Part shown: positions 11,047 to 19,972 of the stretch, piece by piece
Layout: every line of letters starts with the position of its first letter
How positions within the stretch are numbered: the first letter of the stretch is position 1
NCBI RefSeq assembly: GCF_005887635.2
Contig: NZ_CP040822.1
Location: 1 to 64,000 of the forward strand
From: Paroceanicella profunda
Lineage (GTDB): Bacteria > Pseudomonadota > Alphaproteobacteria > Rhodobacterales > Rhodobacteraceae
Length of the DNA: 64,000 bases
Reading direction: 5' to 3'
Notes under the pieces: generated by a model
Seen by the model: the letters and a program-made list of their open reading frames with translations, nothing else
Told to the model about the DNA's origin: nothing
Database searches by the model: none
Program-made: the position numbers and the translations under genes

Positions 11047-12111
11047 TCAGGCGGCCCCTTCCTCGGCCATGCGCCAGCGCAGGTCCGGCGAGAGCCGCTC
11101 CGCCTCGAGATGGCGCTCGAGGGTGAAGAGGCGCACCGCGTCGGAGCGGCGGAAATCGGTGCCGATGTCATGGGCGCGCAGGATGCCGTCGCGCAGCCGG
11201 CCCACGCTGTCCTCCAGGCCCAGCCGCGGCTGGTGCTCGGGGGCGAGCCCGCGGAACAGGGCGAAATCCACCCGGTAGGAGCGCTTGTCGGGCGGGGCGT
11301 CGCGGTTGATCGACACCTGCGTGCCGGGCACGGCCCGCGCCACCGCCTCGGCCAGTTCGGAGACCTGGTAGTTCCAGCGATCCGAGCCCGCGTTCACCGA
11401 CAGGCAGCGCCCGCCCTGCGCGGGGGCGCGCCCGCAGGCCCATTCGATGGCCCGCGCCATGTCCGCCACGTCGATGAGCGGGCGCCAGGGCGTGCCGTCG
11501 GAGAGCACCTTCACCTCGCCGGTGATGAGGGCTGCGGCGACGAAATCGTTCAGCACCAGGTCGAGGCGCAGGCGCGGCGACATCCCGCAGGCGGTGGCAA
11601 AGCGCAGGCAGGTGATGGTCATGTCGGGCGCGTCGAGCGCGTGCAGCCCCTCCTCGGTGCCGATCTTGGAGCGGGCATAGGCGGTGAGCGGGTTGAGCGC
11701 GTCGCCCTCCCGACGCGGGCCGCCCTCGGCGAAGCCGTAGACGCTGCAGCTGGAGGCGAAGACGAAATTCCTCACGCCCGCGTCGCGCGCAAGCCGCGCG
11801 AGCCGCAGGCTGGCGACCTGGTTGATGTCGATGGTCGGCGCCTCGAAGCGCTTGCCCATCGGGTCGTTGGAGATGGCGGCGAGATGAACCACCGCATCCA
11901 CCCCCTCCAGCAGGCAGGGGGCGAGGTCGCGCATGTCGCCGAACACCTGGCGCGAGAGCAGCCGCTCGGGGAAGGGGTCGTCGGTGGTCAGGTGCGGCGC
12001 GAAGAAGCCGCTGTCATAGCCGATCAGCTCGGCCTCGGGCCACAGCGCCCTGAGATGGGCCACCACGACCGGGCCGACATAGCCCATGTTGCCGGTAATG
12101 AGGATGCGCAT
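11047..12111 (-). CDS. NAD-dependent epimerase/dehydratase (extended SDR)
   Basis: A 354-residue extended short-chain dehydrogenase acting on a nucleotide sugar. TGNMGYVG at residues 6-13 is the NAD-binding loop, HLAAIS the following strand, and SSCSVYG with YARSK the Ser-Tyr-Lys catalytic set. The frame stays open upstream, but the family begins at MRILITGNMG (12111). It is 23 bp downstream of the DUF707 gene in an operon with rfbF, an RmlC-like epimerase and a C-methyltransferase, so it is probably the 4-epimerase or 4-ketoreductase for a modified CDP- or dTDP-sugar. The C-terminal 35 residues (DIGTDFRRSDAVRLFTLERH) match the end of epimerases in similar operons. Confidence 0.85.
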   Translation of the reverse strand: MRILITGNMGYVGPVVVAHLRALWPEAELIGYDSGFFAPHLTTDDPFPERLLSRQVFGDMRDLAPCLLEGVDAVVHLAAISNDPMGKRFEAPTIDINQVASLRLARLARDAGVRNFVFASSCSVYGFAEGGPRREGDALNPLTAYARSKIGTEEGLHALDAPDMTITCLRFATACGMSPRLRLDLVLNDFVAAALITGEVKVLSDGTPWRPLIDVADMARAIEWACGRAPAQGGRCLSVNAGSDRWNYQVSELAEAVARAVPGTQVSINRDAPPDKRSYRVDFALFRGLAPEHQPRLGLEDSVGRLRDGILRAHDIGTDFRRSDAVRLFTLERHLEAERLSPDLRWRMAEEGAA

Positions 12112-12134
12112 GAGGGGATCACTTTTCACGAAAA

Positions 12135-13577
12135 TCAACCGGCGCCGAGGCCATCGGCCGGCGTGGTCTGCACCTGGGACGGGCGGTAGCGGAAGCGGGT
12201 GACCGAGCGCAGCAGCATGCCCAGCGCGGTCTTCTGGGTGCCGTAGCGGGCACGCACCGAGCTTGCGGCGCGCAGCAGGTGCAGCCCGTTGAGCGTGTTG
12301 GTGAGCAGGCTGCCCACCTTCGTGCCCGAGGCGAGCACCCCGCCGTAGACGCGCTTGGCCCCCGGCAGGCCGCGGAAGCTCTCGCGGATCTCGGAGAGGT
12401 CGTGGCGCGGGTCCATGCCCAGCGTCTCGAAATGCCGGTAGATGTCGCCGGTGTAGAGGGGGCGGGTGTGCAGCACCGGCACCGCGTCGATCACCGCGGC
12501 GCGGAAGGCGGGCTCGGGCATCAGCAGGGTCCAGATGTCGTCCTGGCCCCAGCCGGTGGGCCAGCGCTCCAGGTAGGGCAACAGCACCTTGAAGTAGCTC
12601 GCCCGGATCACCGGGGTCATCGGCTCCACGTAATTGGTGTAGCGCAGCCGGAAGCGCGGGCATTGCATCACGATCGGGTAGGAGACGTAGCTCGAGGGCA
12701 GCAGCGCGGGCTGGGCGATGTCGAGCCCCTCCTCGGCGCAGAGCGCGAACAGCCGGGTGATGTTGCCCTGGTCGAAGAACAGGTCGTCATCGGGGAACAT
12801 CACGAACTCGTAGCGGTCCAGCAGCCAGGGCCGTTCGCGGAAGTAGCGGCAGATGCTGTCCCATTTGGTGCCCCGGTCCACGGAGAGCGGCAGGTCGCCC
12901 TCCTCGAATCCCGGCGCGTCGGGGTCGTAGGTGGAGAGCTGCAGGTCCCAGTTGCGCTCGGCGGCGGGCTCGCTCAGCCAGTGGCGGTAGAGCGAGTTGC
13001 GCCCCACCCGGGCGAAGACCAGGTTGCGCCGCGGCATGTCGGCCCCGCCCCCCACCGCCAGCACCCGGCCGGCCGGATCCGCCGGGGCGGGAGACGTCGC
13101 GCCGGCAGGCGCGCTGCGCGGTGTCGCGCCGGCAGGCGCGCTGCGCGGTGTCGCGCCGGCAGGCGCGCTGCGCGGTGTCGCGCCGGCAGGCGCGCTGCTC
13201 ACCCTCACGCCGGCAGGCGCGCCGCTCACCCGCGCGCCCGCAGGCGTCGCGCGCCCGGGCGCCCCGCCCACGGGCACAGGATTCAGGGCCGCGCCCGTTG
13301 GCGCAGGCCCCGGCGCCGCACCCACAGGCGGGCCCGCGGGCCTGCCGCTCAGGGCCATGGCCAGAGGCGTGCCGCTCAGCAGCCTGCCGGCAGGCGCGTC
13401 AGCGGGGGACACACCGGCGGGTTCTCCGCCCTGCGGGGCGCTCAGGGGCGCGGGGCCGGGCGTCTCTCCCCGCGGCGGCGGGGCGGCGCGGCGCAGGGTC
13501 TCCGCGGCGCCGGCGAGGCCCATGGCCACCGGGCTCAGGCCGGCGCGGGGATGATCCGTGGATGCGGAATCGCGCAT
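12135..13577 (-). CDS. DUF707 protein with repetitive Pro/Ala/Gly N-terminal extension
   Basis: The last 300 residues (from MPRRNLVFARVG, an internal ATG at 13037) match the DUF707 family, a putative glycosyltransferase-like fold of unknown activity: KWDSICRYF, FVMFPDDDL with an acidic DDD cluster, and LRYTNYVEPMTPVI are typical. In front lie about 180 residues rich in Pro, Ala and Gly with near-perfect nine-residue repeats (SAPAGATPR). The ATG at 13577 has a good CAGGGAGG site 9-10 bases upstream inside the methyltransferase gene, overlapping that gene by 43 bp, which favours the long form; the short form from 13037 has only GGGGCGGGG upstream. The gene sits between the methyltransferase and the SDR in the rfbF operon. 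Confidence 0.72.
   Translation of the reverse strand: MRDSASTDHPRAGLSPVAMGLAGAAETLRRAAPPPRGETPGPAPLSAPQGGEPAGVSPADAPAGRLLSGTPLAMALSGRPAGPPVGAAPGPAPTGAALNPVPVGGAPGRATPAGARVSGAPAGVRVSSAPAGATPRSAPAGATPRSAPAGATPRSAPAGATSPAPADPAGRVLAVGGGADMPRRNLVFARVGRNSLYRHWLSEPAAERNWDLQLSTYDPDAPGFEEGDLPLSVDRGTKWDSICRYFRERPWLLDRYEFVMFPDDDLFFDQGNITRLFALCAEEGLDIAQPALLPSSYVSYPIVMQCPRFRLRYTNYVEPMTPVIRASYFKVLLPYLERWPTGWGQDDIWTLLMPEPAFRAAVIDAVPVLHTRPLYTGDIYRHFETLGMDPRHDLSEIRESFRGLPGAKRVYGGVLASGTKVGSLLTNTLNGLHLLRAASSVRARYGTQKTALGMLLRSVTRFRYRPSQVQTTPADGLGAG
13099..13206. repeat. 27-bp tandem array inside the DUF707 gene
   Basis: Four copies start at 13099, 13126, 13153 and 13180; the first three units are identical over 27 bp. 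Each unit starts with an imperfect hairpin (GCGCC-GGCA-GGCGC). Degenerate units with other hairpins, such as GCGCC-CGTT-GGCGC and the perfect palindrome GCCTGCCGGCAGGC, continue to about 13420. The period is nine codons, so the DUF707 frame is preserved. Confidence 0.85.
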
Positions 13578-14818
13578 AGGAAGGTCCCTCCCTGGGAGCT
13601 GTAGGCCGCCTGCTGGGCCACGATTTCATCGGCGAAGTTCCACGACAGGATCAGCAGCGCCTCCGGCTTCGTCTCCAGCAGCGCCTCCACGGGCCGGATC
13701 TCCAGCCGCACGCCGGGCATGTACTTGCCCACCTTGTTGGTGTTGCGGTCGACCACGTAGTCGATGGTGCCCTCGGGCAGGCGGGCGAAGTTCAGCAGCG
13801 TCGCCCCCTTCGCCGCGGCGCCGTAGGCGGCCACGGTGCGGCCGCGGGCGCGCATCTCGCCCAGCATGGTGCGCAGGTCGGCGCCGATCTTCTCCACCCG
13901 CGCGCCGAAGCGGCGGTAGTACTCGAGCCCGCCGATGCCCAGCAGCCGCTCCTCCTCCTGCAGGGCGAGGAGCCGCGCGCTCTTGCCGCGCAGCCGGCTC
14001 ACCCGCAGGCGCAGCGAGCCGCCGTGGATCGGCAGGCGCGTGACGTCGTTGAGGTGCAGCCCGTGGCGCTCGAACAGGGGCTCCAGCGCGGCGAGCGAGT
14101 AGTAGAACACGTGCTCGTGGTAGATCGTGTCGAAGGCGCATTGCTCCACCAGGTCGCGCACGTAGGGGAACTCGAACTCGGCGATGCCGTCGCCGGCCAG
14201 CAGCACCGCGAAGCCCTCGACGAAATCGTTGATGTTCTCGACATGCGCCAGCACGTTGTTGGCCAGCATCACCGAGGCGCGCCGCCCCTCGGACACGAGC
14301 TGCCCCGCGAGGGCGGCGCCGAAATAGTCCTGGAGCGTCTCCACCCCCACCTTGCGCGCCGCCGCCGCCGGGCCGTCGGCCGGGTCGATCCCCAGCACCG
14401 GCACCCCGGCCTCCACGAAGTTGCGCAACAGGTAGCCGTCGTTGGAGGCGATCTCGACCACGAGATCCTCCGCCCCCAGCCGCCGCTCCTCCATCAGCGC
14501 CAGCGCATGGGCGCGGCTGTGGGTGAGCAGGGCGGGGATGAAGGAGGAGTAATAGGGATAATCCATCCCGAACAGCACCTGCGGCGGGATGGTCTCGCTC
14601 ACCTGCAGCAGGCCGCAGCCCTCGCAGATCATCACCTCCAGCGGGAACACCGGCTCGTCATGGGCGAGGTCGGCCTTCTCCAGCAGGGCATTGGCCAGCG
14701 GCTGGGCGCCGAGGTCGAGCACCAGGCTGAGGTCCGCCCCGTCGCAGGAGCGGCAGCGGGAGATGCGGCGGGCGCCGCGCAGCCCCGCGTGGTCTTCGGT
14801 CATCTGGTCGTCAGGCAT
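13535..14818 (-). CDS. NDP-sugar C-methyltransferase (class I SAM-dependent)
   Basis: A 427-residue three-part methyltransferase like NovU/TylC3/EvaC, which add a methyl group to a carbon of a 4-keto nucleotide sugar. Residues 17-60 form a zinc module (CRSCDG and CEGC), the centre holds the SAM domain (VVEIASNDGYLLRNF, AEFEFPYV, YHEHVFYYS), and the C-terminal domain includes AAYGAAAKGATLLNF and VDRNTNKVGKYMPG. The start at 14818 has AAGGA about 9 bases upstream and overlaps the upstream DUF4910 gene by 8 bp. With rfbF and the RmlC-like epimerase it predicts a branched, C-methylated deoxysugar in the polymer. Confidence 0.9.
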   Translation of the reverse strand: MPDDQMTEDHAGLRGARRISRCRSCDGADLSLVLDLGAQPLANALLEKADLAHDEPVFPLEVMICEGCGLLQVSETIPPQVLFGMDYPYYSSFIPALLTHSRAHALALMEERRLGAEDLVVEIASNDGYLLRNFVEAGVPVLGIDPADGPAAAARKVGVETLQDYFGAALAGQLVSEGRRASVMLANNVLAHVENINDFVEGFAVLLAGDGIAEFEFPYVRDLVEQCAFDTIYHEHVFYYSLAALEPLFERHGLHLNDVTRLPIHGGSLRLRVSRLRGKSARLLALQEEERLLGIGGLEYYRRFGARVEKIGADLRTMLGEMRARGRTVAAYGAAAKGATLLNFARLPEGTIDYVVDRNTNKVGKYMPGVRLEIRPVEALLETKPEALLILSWNFADEIVAQQAAYSSQGGTFLCAIPHPRIIPAPA

Positions 14819-16211
14819 GAGGGAAATCCTTCGCACCAAGGGGAGTGTCAGCAATGATCGCGTCCGAAACAGCCACGCGGCCCACCAGCCCGGCCGCCTG
14901 CGCCAGCCGGGCGGCGGCCTGCAGGCGCGCGAAGGGCACGCCGGCGCGCTCGGCCATCTCGAGCAGGCTGTGGGCACCGTCGGCGAGGTTGAGGAACCAC
15001 ATCAGGTCCATCTGGCTGGCGGCCGCGGAGGTGGTCTGCCCGGAAATCGCGCGGTAGAGGCCGCGGCGGCCGAGCTGCGGCTCGCCCCGCCCGTCGGTGC
15101 GCAGGAAGGTCACGTCGCCGTCGATCACGTCGATCACCGCCTGCGTCGTGGCGAGGGACTGCTCCAGCGCTCCTTGCGTGATGAAATCGCAGTTGTCCTC
15201 GCTGGTGTGATACTCGGGGAAGCGCCCGTGCACGCCGCGCATCAGGCAGCCCACCGGCAGGTCGAACCCCGGCGAGCAGTACTGCCGCTCGTCATAGCCG
15301 TCCGGGGTGAAGGGCAGCAGCGCATGCGCCGCCTCGCCCCCACCCAGCACATGCGCCACCGCCCGGTCCACCAGCGCCGTGCCCTGGCGGGAGCGCTTGT
15401 AATGGAAGGGGCCCGCGTCGCCGAGGCAGGTGAGCACCAGCCCGGCGCGGATCGCCCCCAGCCGGGCCTCGTTCTGCGCAAGCCAGGCGATGGTGCCGAT
15501 GGTGGCGGGCACGAACAGCAGCCGCAGCCCCAGCCGCCGGCGCTCCCCCCGCTCCTGCGCCGCGCGCGCCGCGATCCCCAGCGCGGTGGCCACCGCGATG
15601 CCGGAGAGATTGTCATTGGCAAGCGAGGGGTGGCAGACATGCGCGCTCACCAGCACCTCGCCCGCCTCCTCTCCGGGAAAGAACGCCTCGCCCCAGGTGA
15701 GGCTGCCCGGCGCCAGCGTGCTGTCGATCTCCACCCGGTATTCGGCGTCGCGCATGCGCTCCCAGGTCTCGTGGGCCATGCAGAAGCCCCAGTCGCGGGC
15801 ATAGTAGCCGGTGCGGTAGGGGATGATGCCGGGCCGCTCCGGCAGGGTGTGGACATGGGCCGCCAGCGCCGCGCGCGAAAACACCCCGCTCACCGGCACC
15901 GAATAGCCCATCACGTGCAGCGAATGCGCGGCGAAATCCACCAGCACCTCGCCCGAGAGGCTGCGGATGGTGGCGGCGCGGATGCTCCATTCCTCCGGAA
16001 CATGCCAGTCCAGCACCGGGGTGCCGCTCGCAACCTCATGGATCTCGAGCGGCACATGCCGGGCGACATGGCCCAGCGTCTCGCGCACGCCGGGGCCGGT
16101 GATGGACCGCGCGATCGGGTAGAGGGTGCGGCAGAAACCGTGCAGGTCGAAGCGCCCCGCCGCGCCCCCCGTGTCCCCCGCCGCCTCGCGTGCCGTCTCC
16201 CGGTCAAGCAT
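14811..16211 (-). CDS. DUF4910 (aminopeptidase-like) protein
   Basis: This 466-residue protein matches DUF4910, a zinc-peptidase-like fold. Candidate metal ligands lie in SAHVCHPSLANDNLSG (His, Asp) and in FPEYHTSEDNCDFI (Glu, His). Families of this kind are common next to rfbF and C-methyltransferase genes, where they may act on a sugar or an aminoacyl substituent rather than a peptide; that is an inference. The frame is open upstream, but MLDRETA at 16211 fits the family and overlaps the preceding gene by 8 bp, the same overlap seen at its 3' end, which suggests translational coupling. Confidence 0.83.
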   Translation of the reverse strand: MLDRETAREAAGDTGGAAGRFDLHGFCRTLYPIARSITGPGVRETLGHVARHVPLEIHEVASGTPVLDWHVPEEWSIRAATIRSLSGEVLVDFAAHSLHVMGYSVPVSGVFSRAALAAHVHTLPERPGIIPYRTGYYARDWGFCMAHETWERMRDAEYRVEIDSTLAPGSLTWGEAFFPGEEAGEVLVSAHVCHPSLANDNLSGIAVATALGIAARAAQERGERRRLGLRLLFVPATIGTIAWLAQNEARLGAIRAGLVLTCLGDAGPFHYKRSRQGTALVDRAVAHVLGGGEAAHALLPFTPDGYDERQYCSPGFDLPVGCLMRGVHGRFPEYHTSEDNCDFITQGALEQSLATTQAVIDVIDGDVTFLRTDGRGEPQLGRRGLYRAISGQTTSAAASQMDLMWFLNLADGAHSLLEMAERAGVPFARLQAAARLAQAAGLVGRVAVSDAIIADTPLGAKDFPHA

Positions 16212-16767
16212 GGGCCCGCTCCGCGAGCCAGGGGAAGCGCCCGGCAAGGTCCGGCCAGGCGCGGTCCTTCTCCGACAGCCCGCGCACCGGCAGCGGCCAG
16301 GCGAGCCCCAGGGCCGGGTCGTCATGGCGGAACCCGTCATAGAGTTCGGGCACGTAGACCTCGCCCATCAGGTATTCCACCACCGCCTCCTCCGAGAGGA
16401 GCTGGAAGCCATGCGCGAAGCCGCCGGGCACGCAGAGCATCTGCGGCCGCGCGCCGTCGAGCACATGGGCAAAGGCCTGCCCCCGGGTGGGCGAGCCCGC
16501 GCGCAGATCCACGATCACGTCGTGGATGCGCCCCAGGCTGCAGCGCACCACCTTCGGGTCCGGGCGCGGATCGCGCTGGAAATGCATGCCGCGCAGGGTG
16601 CCGGCGCCGCGGGTGAGCGAGACGTTTCCCTGCAGCGGCGTGAAGGCGAAACCGGCGGCGGCGAAGCTCTCCGCGCACCAGGACCGGGCGAAGGAGCCGC
16701 GCTCATCGGCATGCAGCACCGGCTCGATCAGCCGGGCATCGCTGTCTCCGACACGAAGGACCCTCAT
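16204..16767 (-). CDS. rfbC: RmlC-like dTDP-4-dehydrorhamnose 3,5-epimerase family protein
   Basis: A 187-residue cupin of the RmlC family, which epimerises a 4-keto-6-deoxy nucleotide sugar. HADERGSFARSW, GNVSLTRGAGTLRGMHFQ (the catalytic His segment), KVVRCSLGRIHDVIVDLR and VPGGFAHGFQ are all typical. The start MRVLRVGD at 16767 is chosen over an upstream Met because homology begins there and GGGGGGCGG precedes it. It lies 49 bp after rfbF. No rmlA, rmlB or rmlD accompany it, so it more likely acts on a CDP-sugar from rfbF or on a sugar made elsewhere than in a complete rhamnose pathway. Confidence 0.88.
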   Translation of the reverse strand: MRVLRVGDSDARLIEPVLHADERGSFARSWCAESFAAAGFAFTPLQGNVSLTRGAGTLRGMHFQRDPRPDPKVVRCSLGRIHDVIVDLRAGSPTRGQAFAHVLDGARPQMLCVPGGFAHGFQLLSEEAVVEYLMGEVYVPELYDGFRHDDPALGLAWPLPVRGLSEKDRAWPDLAGRFPWLAERAHA

Positions 16768-16816
16768 GCCGCCCCCCCTGTCACGGACGCGGCGCCATGC
16801 GCGGGGCGGGCGTGGC

Positions 16817-17593
16817 TTACCAGACCCGCCACGGTGCGTCTCCGGCGTTCCACAGGTCATTCAGCACGGTCTTGTCGCGCAGCGTGTCCATGGGATGCCA
16901 GAACCCGTGATGCCGGTAGGCCACCAGCTCGCCCTTCTCGGTGAGCTTGCGCATCGGGTCATGCTCCCAGATCGTGGCATCGCCGTCGATGAGGTCGATC
17001 ACCTCGGGCTGGAGCACGAAGAAGCCGCCGTTCACCCAGGTGCCGTCGCCGTTCGGCTTCTCGTGGAAGTTCTGCACGGTGGGGTCGTTGCCGGCGAGAT
17101 ACATGGCGCCGAAGCGGCCCGTGGGCTGCACCGCGGTCACCGTGGCCATCTTGCCCTGGGCGGTGTGGAAGGAGAGCAGGTCGGCGATGTCGATGTTCCC
17201 CACCCCGTCGCCATAGGTCATCAGGAAGGGTTCGTCATCGTCGAGAAAGCGGCGGATGCGTTTCAGCCGGCCGCCCGTCATCGTGTTGAGCCCCGTGTCG
17301 ACCAGGGTCACCCGCCAGTCGTCACGGGGCTCGTCGATGTATTGTGCCGTCGAACGGGAAAGATCGAACGTCACACTTGAGTTTCTAATATGGTAGTCCT
17401 GAAAATATTTCTTGATCAAAAAGCCTTTATATCCGCAACACACGATGAATTCCTTGGCGCCGAAGCGGGCGAAGATCTTCATGATGTGCCAGATGATCGG
17501 CTCGGACCCGATTTCCACGAGCGGCTTGGGAAGGATGGATGTTTCCTCCGAGAGCCTGGTGCCGAGACCGCCTGCAAGAATAACTACCTTCAT
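16817..17593 (-). CDS. rfbF: Glucose-1-phosphate cytidylyltransferase
   Basis: A 258-residue nucleotidyltransferase that makes CDP-glucose from CTP and glucose-1-phosphate. VILAGGLGTRLSEET (residues 4-18) is the nucleotide loop, followed by KPLVEIGSEPIIWHIMK, FLMTYGDGVGNID (metal site), and HEKPNGDGTWVNGGFFV; length and order match RfbF throughout. The start at 17593 has GAGG 13 bases upstream. It is the first gene of the leftward seven-gene operon and faces a long AT-rich upstream region. A CDP-glucose 4,6-dehydratase (rfbG), its usual partner, is not present in this window. Confidence 0.94.
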   Translation of the reverse strand: MKVVILAGGLGTRLSEETSILPKPLVEIGSEPIIWHIMKIFARFGAKEFIVCCGYKGFLIKKYFQDYHIRNSSVTFDLSRSTAQYIDEPRDDWRVTLVDTGLNTMTGGRLKRIRRFLDDDEPFLMTYGDGVGNIDIADLLSFHTAQGKMATVTAVQPTGRFGAMYLAGNDPTVQNFHEKPNGDGTWVNGGFFVLQPEVIDLIDGDATIWEHDPMRKLTEKGELVAYRHHGFWHPMDTLRDKTVLNDLWNAGDAPWRVW

Positions 17594-17935
17594 GACTTTT
17601 AATAACCTCGAAAGAGATTTACACGCTCTTCAGGCCCAATATAAAATTTTTTCAAGTATTAAATGTACGCCACAAAAAACATGACGCTTCTTTCATAAGG
17701 CCCGTGAATATTCCCTCATCCGGCAGCGCGGCAGGTCATTTTCACTGCAACTTTCGCTGTGCACCGCACAACGGCCTTGCATAATTTGGTACCCGTAGCC
17801 TCAAAGTATGTCAACGACAATAATTAATACGCGTTAACATGTTTCGAAGTTGTGGATATCGTTTTTCATTAACCTCCGGTTGATGTATCGAACAGTTTAA
17901 TTGAAATTATACCAATTACTGATTGCATTCGGGCC
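17594..17935. promoter_or_regulatory. AT-rich divergent upstream region of rfbF
   Basis: About 340 bp of markedly AT-rich DNA lie between rfbF (left) and the GC-rich leader of manC (right). It contains several TTAA tetramers (17814-17875), including TTAA spaced six or seven bases from TTAA or TTGA, reminiscent of but not matching CtrA sites. It is the largest AT-rich stretch in the window and probably holds the promoters of both operons. No gene is visible. Confidence 0.55.
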
Positions 17936-18562
17936 GGGTTACACCTCGTGGGTTGCATTTCCGCGGCAGAATTCCGGCAGATCGGCGGTTTTTCGCCTGC
18001 TCCGGGCCTGTTTCGCGCATGATTCCGGGTGTGACGTGGTGATTCCCGTTCCGGGGTATGTTGCAGAGTGCTGGAAGACCAATGATTTGCGCGCCGTTTC
18101 TCCCTCCTGCCACCCGGGTCTGCCGGCGGACCTGCCCTCCGGACCGTCACGGTCCGGCACGGCCCGGCCGCGCCGCCCGGCCCCTGCACCGGCCCGCAGG
18201 CCCCCCGGCCCGCGCCGATCTTGCGCCGCAGCATTCCGGGGGCCGGGCCCGGCTCCGCGCGGCCATCCCGCCCGCTGTTGCACCGGCCGTCCCGACACCC
18301 GTTCCGCCCCCTGCCGGCGCGCGCCCCGGGGGCGGGCACCCGCTCCGCCCCCCGCCGGCGGACCTGTGTCCTGCCCGCGCCCGTCCGGGCGCATGCCCTC
18401 CCCGCGTCCCGGCGGGCGCATGTCCTTCCCGCGTCCCGGCGGGCGCATGTCCTTCCCGCGTCCCGGCGAGGCCGCCGCCCCGGGGCGCGCCCGGGGGCGG
18501 CGGCCCCCGCGGCTGGTCCCCCCGCCTTTTCCCCCGTTTCTTTCCCTGAGGAGTTTGGTTTC
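17936..18562. repeat. GC-rich manC leader with a short 27-bp array
   Basis: No supported gene. A 27-bp unit containing CCCGGCGGGCGCATG is repeated about three times at 18375-18475. A half copy of the parS-like palindrome (TGTTTCGCGC) lies near 18008. The region ends with CTGAGGAG, the ribosome site of manC. Confidence 0.6.
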
Positions 18563-19972
18563 ATGATTCATCCTGTCATCCTGTGCGGCGGTTCCGGCAC
18601 GCGTCTCTGGCCCGTGTCGCGCAAGAGCTACCCCAAGCAGTTCAGCCCGCTGATGGGCGAGGAGAGCCTGTTCCAGGCCAGCCTGCGCCGGCTGTCCGGC
18701 CCGGGGTTCGGCGCGCCGATCGTGCTCACCAACACCGAATTCCGCTTCATCGCCACCGAGCAGCTCGCCTCGCTGGGCATCTCCGACGGCCAGGTGCTCA
18801 TCGAGCCGGCCAGCCGCAACACCGCGCCGGCGGTGCTCTGCGCCGCCCTCTCCCTGGAGGCCACGCCCGAGGCGCTGATGCTGGTCGCGCCCTCCGACCA
18901 CGTGATCGCCGATACCGATGCCTTCCACGCCGCCGTGGCGCTGGGCACGCAGGCCGCGGAGGCCGGGCGGCTGGTCACCTTCGGCATCCGCCCCGACCGG
19001 CCGGAGACCGGCTACGGCTATCTCGAGCTCGCCCATCCCGGCCAGTCCGGCGCCCAGCCCCTCGAGCGCTTCGTCGAGAAGCCCTGCGCCGCCGCCGCGG
19101 CGGAGATGCTCGCCTCCGGGCGGTTCCTGTGGAATGCCGGCATCTTCCTGTTCCGGGTCTGCGACATCCTGGCCGCCTACGAGGCCCATGCGCCCGCGCT
19201 CATCGGCCCCTGCCGCGCCGCCCTTTCCGAGGGCCGCGCCGACCTGGGCTTCTTCCGCCTCGGCGAGGCCGCCTTCGCCGCCTGCCCGGACCTGTCCATC
19301 GACTATGCGGTGATGGAGAAGAGCGACGCGCTCTCCGTGGTGCCCTTCGACGGGGGCTGGAACGACCTCGGCTCCTGGGACGCGGTGTGGCGCGAGCTGG
19401 GGCCGGATGCCGACGGGCTCACCACCCAGGGCTCGGTCACCGCCATCGACTGCTCCCAGTCCATGCTGCGCTCGGATGACGAGAACATGCATCTCGTCGG
19501 CATCGGGCTGAAGAACATCGCCGCCATCGCCATGCGCGACGCGGTGCTGGTGGCCAATCTCGACGAGAGCCAGCGGGTGAAGGAGGTGGTCGCCCGGCTC
19601 AGAACCCTCAACGCCCCCCAGGCCGAGGGCTTCCCGCGCTGCCACCGGCCCTGGGGCTGGTACGAGACGCTGAGCCTCGCGCCGCGCTTCCAGGTCAAGC
19701 GCATCATGGTCCACCCCGGGGCCAAGCTCTCGCTGCAGAGCCATGTGCACCGCTCGGAGCACTGGATCGTGGTCTCGGGCACCGCGAAGGTGACGGTGGA
19801 TGGCACGGTGACCCTGCTCAGCGAGAACCAGTCCACCTACATCCCGCTCGGCGCCGTGCACCGGATGGAGAACCCCGGCAAGGTCGACATGCATCTCATC
19901 GAGGTCCAGACCGGGGTCTATCTCGGCGAGGATGACATCATCCGCTACGAGGACATCTATGCCCGGACCTGA
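18563..19972 (+). CDS. manC: Mannose-1-phosphate guanylyltransferase/mannose-6-phosphate isomerase
   Basis: A 469-residue bifunctional enzyme giving GDP-mannose. The N-terminal GGSGTRLWPVSRKSYPKQF (residues 9-27) is the pyrophosphorylase signature, with FVEKP near residue 170 for the sugar-phosphate site; the C-terminal type II isomerase cupin contains PWGWYETL, QSHVHRSEHWIVVSG and ENQSTYIPLGAVHRMENPG. The frame is open upstream, but the ATG at 18563 has CTGAGGAG 9-12 bases before it and starts the family. It overlaps the next gene by 14 bp. GDP-mannose made here can feed the AlgD-like dehydrogenase at 40719. Confidence 0.95.
   Translation: MIHPVILCGGSGTRLWPVSRKSYPKQFSPLMGEESLFQASLRRLSGPGFGAPIVLTNTEFRFIATEQLASLGISDGQVLIEPASRNTAPAVLCAALSLEATPEALMLVAPSDHVIADTDAFHAAVALGTQAAEAGRLVTFGIRPDRPETGYGYLELAHPGQSGAQPLERFVEKPCAAAAAEMLASGRFLWNAGIFLFRVCDILAAYEAHAPALIGPCRAALSEGRADLGFFRLGEAAFAACPDLSIDYAVMEKSDALSVVPFDGGWNDLGSWDAVWRELGPDADGLTTQGSVTAIDCSQSMLRSDDENMHLVGIGLKNIAAIAMRDAVLVANLDESQRVKEVVARLRTLNAPQAEGFPRCHRPWGWYETLSLAPRFQVKRIMVHPGAKLSLQSHVHRSEHWIVVSGTAKVTVDGTVTLLSENQSTYIPLGAVHRMENPGKVDMHLIEVQTGVYLGEDDIIRYEDIYART

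Noticed and set aside
14589..16616. A 675-residue plus-strand frame
   Set aside because: Shadow of the methyltransferase and DUF4910 genes, which have clear motifs and coupled starts on the minus strand.
16204..17593. A dTDP-rhamnose (rmlABCD) operon
   Set aside because: Only an RmlC-like gene is present; the nucleotidyltransferase is RfbF (CTP-dependent type), and rmlB and rmlD are missing.
17814..17875. CtrA binding sites upstream of rfbF
   Set aside because: The TTAA elements are spaced six bases apart or end in TTGA, so none matches TTAA-N7-TTAA exactly.
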